Positions 25,440 to 36,699 of a stretch of DNA of 64,000 nucleotides are shown piece by piece; position 1 is the first letter of the stretch; the number at the start of each line of letters is the position of its first letter. The notes under the pieces were generated by a model. It ran no database searches. It saw only the letters and a list, made by a program, of their open reading frames with translations, and had not been told where the DNA came from. Source of the stretch: Carnegiea gigantea. Taxonomy: Eukaryota; Streptophyta; Magnoliopsida; Caryophyllales; Cactaceae. The position numbers and the translations under genes are program-made. The DNA lies in assembly GCA_029747015.1 (NCBI GenBank), contig JAKOGI010002995.1:1-64000 (forward strand), read 5' to 3'.

Positions 25440-26610
25440 TCACTAAGTAGCTAAAATCCTATATGTAGCAACTATCTATTTAAGATCTACTACACTAATT
25501 CTGAACTTCTAAAAACTTATATCTCTAACTATGCCTTTCGTAAGTTAAGTATCTCATATTCTGTCCAATCACCTCATTCAAATTCTTCTTTAGCCTTCCT
25601 TTATCCCATTTATAGGCCCGAAGGGCAATGCTCTCACACCTTTGCAAGTGCAACTGTATCCTTTCTCTTGATATGACCAACCATCTAAGCCTTACTTCCC
25701 TTATCTTATGCTCTTTAGGTGTCACTCATACTTTCCCTCTAAAAACTTTATTACCGATCTCATCCAATCCTACATAACTACACATTAACCCAATTCTGCT
25801 CATCTCTCCTATAACTTGGGATCTTCTTATAACACAACAATCTAAACGTATACCTCCATTTTTATCATCCCCGCCTCATATCGCGAAGCCAATGTCCTCA
25901 TCGATATCTTCATTGCCTTGTATGATCAAATCCAAGTATTTAAACTTCTTAATCTTCAGTATCATCATATTAATGGTGACTTCCTCCCGTGCCTCTTCAT
26001 TCCTTTCACTTGACTTACATTCGAAGTACTCAATCTAAAACCTTTAGACTCCAAAATACGTCTCTACTTTTCTAACATATTGTTAGGTCCCTTCAAGTGT
26101 CTCTCTATTAAGACAATATAAGCAGCAAACAACATTCACCGTGGTATTTTATCCTACATGTTATTTATGAACTCACCCAAGACGATTATGAAAGGGCTTA
26201 AAGCCAATCCTTGATATAAGCTAATGTCAATAAGGAAGTCCTTTAGGCCTCTTCCTAGCATCCTAATCCTTAGTCTCCGCTCTCTTATACATACCTTTAA
26301 TAACCCTAACATAATGAAAAGGGTAAATAATTCTTTCTTCAACAATTCCAGCGCACTTCTCAAAGCACCCTATCACAAGCCTTCCTAATATAAATGAACA
26401 CCATGTGCAAATTATCTAATTTTTTTTTTCCTTCTATCCCTCTAGAATTCCATAAGTCTTCTTATAAGATTCACTACTTCTACAGTTAATCTTCTCGCAA
26501 TGAAACCAAAGTGCTTCACAAAAAATAAAGTCTCCCTCCTCAACCTTTTCCCTATCATCCATTGCCTAGCAGAATATAACCGCATTCCATATGGCCAACC
26601 AGAGAGGTAG
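25440..26610 (-). pseudogene. LINE (non-LTR) reverse transcriptase fragment in the leader of A
   Basis: Minus-strand reading has L1-type plant LINE features in order. Around 26520-26420: GFIARRLTVEVVNLIRRLME, corresponding to the GxMPGRST block. At 26363-26154: RRLRIRMLGRGLKDFLIDIS then LYQGLALSPF, the usual HQGSALSPFLF block. Near 25900: KIKKFKYLDLIIQGNEDIDE. At 25725-25525: KIREVRLRWL and RCESIALRAYKWDKGRLKK, the C-terminal block. Stops and shifts are frequent. No poly-A tail or target duplication was seen. It lies between the primer-binding site and gag; about 100 bp of the same LINE stretch is present in the equivalent leader of B. Confidence 0.8.
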
Positions 26611-26813
26611 ATAAATGTGATTGACGATGTGGAAAACCGTCCTACACTACCATTGTGATAGTAAGGGAAGAACCGGCATGTAAATACATATTATAAGTTA
26701 TAAACTTGTTAATAAAAGTAATACCAAGCAAGACAAATCATATGAGCACATAAGTCACGTATTTCACATAACACATGCCTATTATGCTATCTAAATGCAT
26801 AATGCAAACCTAT
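26611..26813. other. Element A leader, non-coding
   Basis: AT-rich leader between the LINE fragment and the primer-binding site. Nothing recognised. Confidence 0.5.
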
Positions 26814-26826
26814 GGCTCGGATACCA
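26814..26826 (-). other. Element A primer-binding site, initiator Met tRNA
   Basis: Minus strand TGGTATCCGAGCC, five bases from the 5' LTR. One difference from TGGTATCAGAGCC. Confidence 0.85.
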
Positions 26827-28216
26827 CCTAATGTAATGCCCCCAACCCGAGGAGGGGTCACATCGCCAGGAACTTCCTAGAAGGAAATTCCTTAGCCTCT
26901 TGAAGATCGTGGGTTTGGATTAGCATTTAGATGGTCATTCTAAAATAAAACTGCAAGAGTTTTCTCTGTTTTAGCAACATTCTAGGGTCTGAGATCATCT
27001 AAGGGTACCTATAAGCTGGTAGTAGGGTATAATATGTGCTAAAATAACCCAAATTCAATCCCTCGGGCCACTCGCCTAGGATTAATCACAATCAAACAAC
27101 TAACACAAGGGTTTAAGTAATGCAGATACAGGCACAGAGCCAACTACATGCTTTCACATACAAAAATGAACTTAAATATTTACAACATGTAGGCCTTGAA
27201 CACTTGCATAGCCAGCAAAGACTTCTGATGGGTCGGCATCAAAATAACTTTAAAATACCTCCTCCTCAAACTAAACCTGGAAAAGGGAATAAGTAAAGGG
27301 ATGAGCAACAACATGCTCAGTGAGAATTCCCCTACTCCTTAAAACCAAAACCATTTGTAGGCATTAATACTAATAATAGTCACATATCACGCATTTGTGT
27401 ACTGCTATCATACTAGGCAATCACAGTCCCTTAGGAAAGATTACCACTCTTATGCTTCATGCTAGCCCCTCCACTCATTCCTAGGCCCTTAATGATCAAT
27501 CTACCTTTCTAACAAACATTCAGGCATGTAATCAAGTAGCACAAGGAACGAATATGATGCTTTCAAATACACTTTTGAAAACATAGTGACTCTTGATATA
27601 TTCTAAGAATAGTTTACAAATCACCTCAACTTCTTTAAAGCTTATAACTGTTTCTAAAAGCTCCCAAAACATCCAAATTGGTAGAAGGACTTGGCAAGAA
27701 CATTATTTCATAAAATGTGCACTTTAAAAAGCTTAAAAGTTCGATGTAACCATACTTCATTCAAGATTTCATTTAAACCATACTTGGAAACACATTCATA
27801 AGATATGTGCAGGATATGTGCATTTAAAAGCTTCTTTTTTTTTCTTAAAAACACTTTACTTGGCCTCTTGAGGCTCGTATTCTTTAAAAGAACTTCTTTC
27901 GTAATGGTTCTTGAATGACCCCTATAAGCTTTTCAAATCTTATTTAATATGGCCTCGTAATGGGCCTTAGAAATCTTTCTTTTCAGAACTGCTTAAAACG
28001 ACAAAATGCTAAATTTCCTATTCATTAGGAACTTACTTTTCAGATTAAAAATATCTTATTGTGCTGGTTAGGGAAGGTCAACACCGCCCTTAAGTGAGAT
28101 CGTCAATCATAACTCACGTTATCCCCGGGATATGCATACTTAACTTTTGGCCAAAACGCATCTTAGCAGAGCAACTCTAACCTCGATATTATCCCCTGTA
28201 AGGAAACAGCTCATGC

Positions 28217-28234
28217 CAGGATAACCATATCCTG
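28217..28234. other. Hairpin motif in A 5' LTR
   Basis: CAGGATA-ACCA-TATCCTG: perfect 7-bp stem, 4-nt loop. Compared with CAAGATA/TATCTTG copies both arms have changed together. Confidence 0.6.
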
Positions 28235-30286
28235 AGTCCAGTCCCCCTCGAGGTTTTCTTACGTGTCACACATTAGGGAATAGCTCACATCACGATAATC
28301 ATATCTTGAGTGCAGCTCTCGGGAACAGCTTACGCCATCTTTGCGTCCAGCTCCCAACATTACCTTTGGGGGAAACAGCTCATGCCATCTTTGCGTCCAG
28401 TTCCCACACTCAAGGTCTGGCCGCTTACGTATCACTTTCATAGCCTTTAGAATCACATTTCATTTCTCTTTTTAGGTTGATTATTTTACTGAAATCTTAC
28501 TTTTAACAAATCGACCAAAACTTTTCGAAATGTTTATAGTTCCCTCGTTTTTAGCTTAAAAACTTTTTATAAACAAAATAAGCTTGCTAACTCGTAAACA
28601 AAGTCTTCATTTTAACTTAAAAGCTTCATATAAACGCAATAAGTTTGTTAACACGTAAAACGATTTTCATTTCAGACTTAAAAGCTTCTTATAAACCTAA
28701 TAAATTTGTTAAATCGTAAAATGGCTTCGTTTTTAACTTAAAAGCTTCTTATAAACGCAATACATTTGCTAATTCGTGAAATTAAAGCCATTTGGAACTT
28801 AAAGTACTTAGTTAGCGTTTATCTCAATCTAGGTTCATAATAAAATCCTCAATTGACATTTTATAACTCGTTTAATCTCTTTTAAAACTCAAAGGAGGGT
28901 GTATAAATAAACTGAAGGCTTAAAACGTTCCAAACTTGCTATCATTCAGAAACTTAAAGTACTTGGCTTGTTTATAAGGCAAACAAGGTTTCCTCATAAA
29001 TTTTCAACGTAAACGCTTCTTGAAACATAATGGTTTTACTAGTTTATAACTTGAAACTCAGTAGAGACTTAAGCAAGCAACTAGCATACAAATCCACTAA
29101 ACTTCATATTTAGCACCTTAAGATGCTCTTTTTCATGTCGTTTAAATTCTTTTAAACATAAAGAGGAGTTATAAACACACTAACACCTTAAACATTTTTA
29201 AACTCACTTTTAAACATCCTAAACCTATCGACTATTCAGTCGAGTCACTTACTGAATAGTTCGATGATTTAAGGTCTTCTCAGGTTATAAACATCATTAT
29301 AAACTATCAGCAATTAGTAAGTACTTAAAAGCTTTCGTAATTGTGAAAAGAAGCTTTCTAAATGACCCTTCTCTTTAAAAGACGTCTTAAGTTTCAAGAA
29401 TTAGTCACATAGCACCTTGAGGGGAGAAGAGTTTGCACATAGCACATTCATAGACTTCATAGCACAACTTGGCAGAATCAGTCCATTGAGCCACACATGG
29501 CCTCGTAATCCATACGATTGCGGCAATTCATAACCCAGGCTCCCTCGTCACACAACACTGAGCACAAGATCCTTGAACCACTCAATAGTTTTACCTCAAA
29601 CCATCCAACTACCAACTCGATTCAATATTGTCATAAGCAAACCAATAATTCACAAAACTATCATATAAAAGCATAGCATTCTCATCAATAGCCCTATATA
29701 GAAATTAAGCGCATCTGTACTGATTTAGCGATAACTTCTAAATAGAAATCAACATGCTTTACTAATGCCTTAATTCGCCCAATTAACATTTTTAAACTTC
29801 AAAACATGACTCAGAGCTAATAAACTAACCAAGTGACAACACTGAGGTGATGATCTGATTATTAATAGTTTAGCGAACTTCCAAACAGTCTAGCTATTAA
29901 TAATCCAGCAGCAGTTTCAACATGCAATTAGCCCACAATTAACACCATGGTCACAATTTCCTTAATTTCGATTTTAAGTTCACCAAAACTGATTCGTAAC
30001 CTCAAATCAACATGCACTAAATAATTTAGTTAAAATCGTTGAAATTAATAGTAATTTATGAGTAAAGAATTCCCCACCTCGATTTCGAGCTAGGTGTTCG
30101 TTCGAAGGGCTTGTTGGCTCAACTTTGGATACTCGAACATTTCCAAACTCCGACCTTGCCCTTTGGTCATGCGAGCAGCACCTAATTCATGCCCAAAGCT
30201 CACCAATCCGAACCCGAAACGGACCCAAATTTCGTTTATCAACTTGAGGTCGAATTGGGTGTCTAAAATTGCGAAATTTTACTCCA

Positions 30287-30294
30287 ATTTATAG
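30287..30294 (-). promoter_or_regulatory. TATA box of A 5' LTR
   Basis: Minus strand CCTCTATAAATTGG, about 790 bp from the LTR start at 31079. Confidence 0.6.
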
Positions 30295-31079
30295 AGGATT
30301 GAAATAACTAGGAGCTAAATTACATGGCTGTACTTGGGCATGTGTTCGTACCCCCAATTTGTCACCCAAACCACCATAGATGTGGTGGGTTCTTCCCAAT
30401 TTTTTGCCCAAAATTCACACCAGATGGGGGCTAGCTCATTGGGAGGTTGAATGGGTAGGTGTTGCAGCCGTGAGTGGTGGGAAATCAGATCAAAATCGAG
30501 CTCTTGTGGTGCGTCTGTGGTGGAGATGAGAGGAGGAAGAAGAAGAGCAGAGAGGAAAGAGAGGGATGTCGGGAAAAAGGGAGGTCGGGGGTTAGAGGAG
30601 GAAGAAAAGGGGGGTCACGCACATTTATTAAAATGCCCCTTCCTCTCTTTATTTTTTTTTTTGGTCCCAAGCTTTTTCGTATTTGATACCGCTAGTCTAA
30701 TTCATAAGCCGAACTCTAAACCCAAAATCGATAACATGACCTTTCATCAATCGCTCGTTCCTAAAAATATCGAGGTTTAATTTAATGACTAACGAAAAGA
30801 ATTCTAAGGTTGATAACCTAATCGTATTCGGGTTCCTACTCGAATTAGTGCTCATTAATTACCATTAATAATGCTTATTAAAAGTCATTGAATAAATTTT
30901 CAAACTAATAATAATAATAGTAATAATTTTAATAGCGATAATATTCTTTTTAATAAAATTATCGCTCACATAGGCACATCAATAATAATTTTACTCGTAT
31001 CATTAAATAAAATAGGTTTTTATAATATAAAAAGGCGTTACGAACAATTTAACAGAAAATAAAGTACGTGGGCCTTACA

Positions 31080-31478
31080 CCTCCTGTTCCCTTCGGCATC
31101 ACCTTTCCAATTATATCGATTCGCCATACTGGAAAGGCGATGGCTAAGTGAATGTTGAGAGAAAAAAGGGAGGTTGATGCTGTAAATTGGCGTATATAAT
31201 CATTTATGAAATCTTCTCACATATGTATGGCAAACTGCTTCCATTGTATACCAGTAGTACCCTATCCTCTGAACCTTTTTGGCTAATGTTTGGTCGTTCA
31301 TGTGTAGCCCACACTCTTCACCATGAACTTCCTTAATGATTTCTTATGCTTCCGCCTACGTTACATGGAGTAAGTTTATACCCGTACTTGTTTTCTTATA
31401 TAGCTTCTTTTTATCCTCAAAATATTGTAAAGCTAACAGCCTCAATGCCCATTGGGCTTTTGGGGAGGACTCTGATGG
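31080..31478 (-). pseudogene. Tat integrase N-terminal finger and start of core
   Basis: Minus strand, from 31478: ESSPKAQWALRLLALQYFED, then EVHGEECGLHMNDQTLAKK and RIGYYWYTMEAVCHTYVRR, the H2C2 finger with one Cys position altered (family usually CHKCQ). Then VWRIDIIGKVMPKGTG with the first catalytic Asp. The reading stops at the LTR of A and resumes at 19809 with DGHEYVLLAIG. On the other side it is cut by element B, beyond which the RNase H part continues at 43083. Stops and a frame change are present. Confidence 0.88.
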
Positions 31479-32922
31479 GTATTTGTAACACCCCTAGCCC
31501 CTAGAGCCGGAAGCGTTACGTTTTCTTATGTCTTGCTTAATTCCTGGGACAAAACAGACTGAGTTTCCTTTAAAAATTGACCGTTTCCAGGCTAAAAGCC
31601 TTACAAAAATCCCCTGCAAATCAACAGAAGCACATAACATTTAAAAGAAGCTCAATGGGCACACGCTGGAGTTCATAACTCAACGAGCCACCCGCTTGGA
31701 CTACACCAAATAGAATAGTTCTTTAATACATGAAAAGTAAAAGATACAACTCAACGGTCTACACAGCCGGAGTACTGGGGTTTACATCCCAAAACATAGC
31801 TAATTTCGAATGAAGACATCTAACTAATCAGATGGTTGGCTCACACGGCTATACAGAGCGACTCATAAATAGTATGCATTATATGAGCTAGAAAACTTAT
31901 TTTACAACAATTACAAACTAGGAAAACTTTACATCACATCGTTAAACATATGAATCTACTTCTATATGGCACGTGTCACTCTTTTTCAAGTAGGAGTAGA
32001 CTCCAGCTCATGTAAGTAGCTTGACTTCCACCTGTCATAACAAAAGCCTAGGGAAAAGGGGGAAAAAGTAATAGGATGAGCAACCACATGCTCAGTGAGA
32101 ATTTCCCCTACTCCCTAAAGCCCAAAACAGTTGTAGGTAATAATACTGATAATAATCACATATCACGTATTCATACTTTACTATCATATTAGGCAATCAA
32201 GTCCCCAAGGAGGGATTACCGCTTATGTACTTTACTCTAGCCCCTCAACTCTTTCCTAGGCCCTTAATGACCATCCTGCCGTTCTAGCTAGCATTCAAGC
32301 ACATAATTATGTAACATAAGAGCGAATATTTTGCTTTCAAACACATTTGGGAAAAGCATAGTGACTCACGTTATATGCCAAGAACTTATAAGTCATGCAA
32401 ACTTCCTTAGAAATTACAACTTTTCTAAAAACTCATGAGATGCCCAAATTGGTAAGAAGAGCTTTGCAAGAAACATTCTTTCTTTAGAAATACACCATTA
32501 AAAACTTAAACGTTCATCGCGTTGCTAGGATGTAACCAACTACACTTGAAATTCATGTGAATTACATTCAGAATACATTAATAAAATATATGTAAGTTAC
32601 GTGTATTTGAAAGCTTTCTTATTTTCTTAAAAATGCCTTACTTGGCCTCTTGAGGCTCGTATTCCTTTTAAAAATAACTTCTTTTCCTTTCTGAACTACT
32701 TAGAATGGCAAATTGCTAAATTTCCTATTTATTAGGAACACACTTATAACATAAAAACATCTTATTGTGCTGGCTAAGGGAGGTCAACACCACCCTTAAG
32801 TAAGATCATCACTCTTAATCTATGTTATCCCTGGGCTATACGTACTTATCTTTTGGCCAAAACCCGTCTTAGCAGAGCAACTCCAACCTCGATACTGTCC
32901 TCTGTGGGGTAACAACTCACAC

Positions 32923-32940
32923 CAGGATAATCATATCCTG
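32923..32940. other. Hairpin motif 1 in B 3' LTR
   Basis: CAGGATA-ATCA-TATCCTG, perfect 7-bp stem, embedded in CTCACACC...GAGTCCAGTCCCC. Confidence 0.6.
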
Positions 32941-33053
32941 AGTCCAGTCCCCCTTAAGGTTTTCTTACGCGTTACACATCATAGCTTGTCTGGGGAACAG
33001 CTCACACCAATATAGTTCATACCTTGAGTCCAGTTCCCAGGAACAGCTCACAC

Positions 33054-33072
33054 CAAGATAATTCATATCTTG
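33054..33072. other. Hairpin motif 3 in B 3' LTR
   Basis: CAAGATA-ATTCA-TATCTTG, perfect 7-bp stem, in the same CAGCTCACACC...GAGTCC frame. Another copy with a 6-bp stem (AAGATA/TATCTT) is at 33151-33167. Confidence 0.6.
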
Positions 33073-33299
33073 AGTCCAATTCCTAACTTTTCTTTCGGGG
33101 GAAACAGCTCACGCCATCTTTGCGTCCAATTTTCAGGAACAACTCACACTAAGATAACTCATATCTTGAGTCCAGTTCCAACCCTCTGGCCAATTGCCTA
33201 GTACTTTCTTAGCCTTTAAGATCATATTTTATATCTCTTTTTTAAATGCTTACTTTGTTGAAACTTACTTTTTAAGTAGAACGATCATAACCTTTTGAA

Positions 33300-34210
33300 T
33301 GTTTGTGGTTTACTCGTATTTGGCTTAAAACTTCTTATAGATGACATAAGTTTGCCAACTCATAAATCGACTTTGTAAATAGCTTAAAAACTTCTTAGAA
33401 TCATAATAAGTTTGCTAACATGTAAACTAACTTCGCTTTAAACTTAAAAGCTTCTTATAAACGTCATACATTTACTGAATCATAAAACAACTTAGTTTCT
33501 AACTTGAATACCTCGTACGAACATAATAAGTTGGCTAAATCGTAAAATGACTTTGTTTCTAGCCTAAAAAGTTCGTATAAACATATTAGGTTTGCTAAAT
33601 CGTAAAACGACTTCGTTTTCATCTTGAAAGCTTCATTTAAACGTGTTAGGTTTGCTAAATCATAAAACGACTTCGTTTTTAACTTAAAAGTTTCGTATAG
33701 ATGTAACACGGCTACTAACTCGCAAAATGGCTTCGTTTTTAACTTAAGAAACTTCTTATAGACATAAAACGTTTACTAGTTTGTAAAACGACTCTATTTC
33801 TCACTTAAAAGCTTCGTATAACCGTAATACATTTATCAACTAGTAAAACGATTTCCTTTTAAACTTAAAAGCTTCTTACAAAGGCAATAAGTTGGTTAAT
33901 ACTTAAAACGACTTCATTTTAAACTTAAAAGTTTCTTATAAACGTAACACGTTTACTAAACCGTAAAACGACTTAGTTTCTAACTTGAATGGTTCGTATA
34001 AACGTAATAAATTTACTAAGTCGCAAAACGACTACGTTTTTAACTAAAAGACTTTTTACAAACGTAATAAGGTTGCCTAATCGTAAAACGAATTTGTTTC
34101 TAATTGAAAGCCTCGAATAAGTGTAATATGGCTGCTAAATCACAAAAACGACTTCGCTTTTTAGCTTAATAGCTTCTTTTGAATGTAATACGTTTGCTAA
34201 ATCGTCGATC
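33300..34210. repeat. 60-bp satellite array in B 3' LTR
   Basis: About 15 copies of a 60-bp unit with core CGTAAAACGACTTCGTTTT, then AACTTAAAAGCTTCTTATAA, then ACGTAATAxGTTTGCTAAAT. Because 60 is a multiple of three, a minus-strand frame at 33464-33709 reads a 20-residue repeat (KTKSFYDLANL); it is a repeat artefact. Matching array in the 5' LTR at about 40060-40950. Confidence 0.92.
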
Positions 34211-34396
34211 GAAACTCATTAGAGACTTAAGCAAGCAAAACGCATGCAAATAAGCTAAGCTTCATAATTAGCACCTTAAGGTGCTCCTCTTCGGGTCGTT
34301 TAAATCCTTTTAAACTTAAGGAGAAGTCGTATACAAACGAAAGCCTTAAGTATGTTTAAATCCACTTTTAGTTCCTTTTTAAACTTCCGAAACTTA

Positions 34397-34412
34397 TCGA
34401 CTATTCAGTCGA
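34397..34412. other. Invariant 16-nt hairpin in B 3' LTR
   Basis: TCGACTATTCAGTCGA, 6-bp stem, 4-nt loop, identical in all four LTRs of A and B. Confidence 0.7.
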
Positions 34413-35538
34413 GTCACTAACTGAGTAGTTCGATGATTTAGGATTTCTTATAGGCTACAAACATTTTTATAAACTACCAGACAATTGGTAAGTACTTAGA
34501 AGCATTCGAAATCATGAAAACATGCATTTAACAATCTTTCTTAAACATGTCTGCATTTCGAAAACTATTCACTTAATATCACTTAGCACATTGAGGGAAG
34601 AGGGGATTCACACATAGCACATTCATACACTTCATATCACCATTCATTAAGCCACACATGACCTCGCAATCCACACGATTGCGGCAATTCACAACCCTAT
34701 CTCCTTCCTCACACAGCACCGACCACAAGAGCCTCAAACCACTCAATAGTTCAACCTCAAACCATCCAACTACCAAGCTCGGTTCAATGTTGACATATAC
34801 AAACCAACAATACATAGAACAATCATATATAGGCGTTACATTCATGCTTAATAACAACGTAGTGGTTAGGTGAACCAATTGATATAATCGAAACTTTAAA
34901 ACTACACTTTGCCCCTTTTAGTTCGCTAACCGATAGCCATAAGCATAATACTTCATTGAGATAACTACGAATAGACTATTAACATGCCTAAACTGATGTA
35001 ACCATGACCTTTAGACATAATTCAGTTCATTCCACAATTACTTCGATTAGCCTCCTTAAGCTTCAAAATGGAGTTCGAACTTATAAATTATTGGAATCAT
35101 AGTGTTATGCTAACATTCTGCTCATTAGACATTTCTCTACTGTCTGGTTATTAACATTCAGCCTCAATTCGACATTCAAATGACCCAAATCAGTACCATG
35201 TTCGTAATTCCTCAACTTCAATTCTAAATTTACCCAAACTGATTTCTAAATTTGGAATTAACATGCATCAACTAAATTTAGCTAAAATCATTGAAATTAA
35301 TAGTAATTTAGGAGGAAAGGAACCCTCACCTCGATTTCAAGCTAGAGATTCGAATCCAAGGCTACTGGGTGAACTTTCAGTGTTTGAACAACTCCAAACC
35401 TTCGACTCTTGCTGACCCACGCTCGAACCAGACCCAAATCATGCCTAATTTGTGCCAACCAAACCCTAAATTCGACCCAAACAGTCACTTACTGAATTGA
35501 GGTTGAATTGGGGTTTGAAAGCAACGATTTCTACTCTA

Positions 35539-35546
35539 ATTTATAG
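35539..35546 (-). promoter_or_regulatory. TATA box of B 3' LTR
   Basis: Minus strand TTCTATAAATTAGAG, about 775 bp from the LTR start at 36314. Confidence 0.55.
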
Positions 35547-36314
35547 AAAATTAAAGCAACTAAGAGGTGAATTGCATGGCCATGCGGTACACATTTGGGC
35601 ACCGATTCGTCGCCTAGAGCCGCTGTAAATGTGCTTGGTTTGCTCGGAATTCTACCCAGATTCGCACCCAACGGTGGCTAACTTGTGGGGGAGGTCGAAT
35701 GGTTGAGTTTTGCAGGTAGGAGGTGGCGAAAATCCTCTGGCCTTGAGCTTGAAGGTCGCGTTAATGGAGGAGGAAGAGTCGAGCTACAGAGAAAGAGAGG
35801 AGAGAGGGTGTATCGTAGGGAGGTCTTGCGGGCAGGGAGAGGAGAAATAAGGGGAGCGTACAAAATTACCAGTTTGCCCCTCCCTACTCTCTTCATTTAT
35901 TTGTCTCAAGCTGATTCATATTCAATGCCGCTAGTCTAGTTCGTAACCCAAATTCTAAACCCAAATCGATAATGTAACGTTTTATCGATTACTTGATCCC
36001 AAATACAGTCAGGTTTGATTTAATAAACATCGAACTATATCTAAGATTGACAATCTAATCGTACTCGGGTTCCTACTTGTTAGTACTCACTAATAACCGT
36101 TAATAACGCTTATAAATCATCGAAAGATTTTCACAACTAATAACGATATTAATAATAATAATAACAGTGATAATAACATCCTTTTTAATAAAATTAACGT
36201 TCACATAGGCACTTAGAAAATAATTTTCGCCCATATTGCTAATAAAATATGGTTTTTATAACGTAAAAGGCATCGCGAATAACTCGACGGAATATAAAGT
36301 ACGCGGGCCTTACA

Positions 36315-36332
36315 CTCTTCCCCCCTTAAAGG
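36315..36332 (-). other. Element B polypurine tract
   Basis: Minus strand CTTTAAGGGGGGAAGAG abuts the 3' LTR start TGTAAGGCCCGC. Confidence 0.85.
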
Positions 36333-36699
36333 ATTTCGTCCTCAAAATTGCCTACTTAGAGGAATTAATGGGTGTATTTCATCCGCATTTCTTTCACAAT
36401 TCAAGTCACTTTACGCTTAGTTATTCGTTCGGCCTTCACCATAGCATCCCATCCTTGGATTTCTACTCCAATCAAATCATCAGGGAGCGCTCTTCCTCGT
36501 ACTACGGCGACTCGATCTCAACAAGTATGATCGGTATAACAGATAGTTTGTATTTCATGCTGTTTATTAACAAGTTCCTTTACAATTCACGAATGATAAA
36601 TAGGCGAGCAGCAGTAGAATGACGGGATGGGGGCATAAAGTTGGTTATCAAGAGAATACCTGACCTCGTGTTGGCAGGTTCCCAAGTCTCTTTTTCCTT
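36333..36699 (-). pseudogene. Element B protease fragment fused to the pol tail
   Basis: Minus-strand remnants match those in A: KELVNKQHE, YTDHTC, GRALPDDLIGVEIQG, then IVKEMRMKY...FEDEIL, the last part matching the end of pol. The active-site region (APIPSF...CCSPI) no longer shows Asp-Ser/Thr-Gly. RT to chromodomain is deleted at the same place as in A. A plus-strand open frame (36236-36622) over this stretch is incidental. Confidence 0.7.

Larger units (their letters stand above)
19810..31079 (-). mobile_element. A: gag-only (TR-GAG-like) LTR retrotransposon inside Tat integrase
   Basis: Direct LTRs at 19810-24041 (3') and 26832-31079 (5'), about 4.24 kb each, begin TGTAATGCCCCCAACCC on the + strand and end ...CCATACA or CCTTACA. 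The internal 2.8 kb holds gag, a fragment of protease and a LINE piece, but no RT, RNase H, integrase or chromodomain. The Tat integrase reads through across the element (WRIDIIGKVMPKGTG on the right, DGHEYVLLAIG on the left), which proves insertion. The flanking 5-mers CCATC and CCTCC do not match, so the target duplication is degraded or the edge is off by a base or two. LTRs differ at roughly one base in ten over the first 245 bp. Confidence 0.9.
26832..31079 (-). repeat. Element A 5' LTR (4248 bp)
   Basis: Minus strand starts TGTAAGGCCCACG at 31079 and ends at 26832 beside the primer-binding site. Same internal layout as the 3' copy: TATA box at 30287-30294, hairpin repeats about 28190-28410, satellite block about 28540-28790, invariant hairpin 29228-29243. 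U3 is about 790 bp, leaving about 3.4 kb as transcribed leader. Confidence 0.93.
31484..36314 (-). repeat. Element B 3' LTR (4831 bp)
   Basis: Pairs with 38230-43077. Minus strand starts TGTAAGGCCCGCG at 36314. Contains TATA 35539-35546, hairpin repeats about 32910-33190, a 60-bp satellite array about 33300-34210 and the invariant hairpin 34397-34412. The purine-rich block at 35685-35860 gives spurious open frames. Confidence 0.95.

Noticed and set aside
19805..31084. Exact target duplication for element A
   Set aside because: The flanking 5-mers CCATC and CCTCC differ at two positions. The insertion itself is supported by the interrupted integrase, not by a TSD.
33464..33709. Minus-strand frame with 20-residue repeats (also 40209-40454)
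   Set aside because: It is a product of the 60-bp LTR satellite; the period is divisible by three, so it stays open without selection.
33300..34210. Possible CRISPR-like array
   Set aside because: Contiguous tandem units without unique spacers, in a plant retrotransposon LTR.
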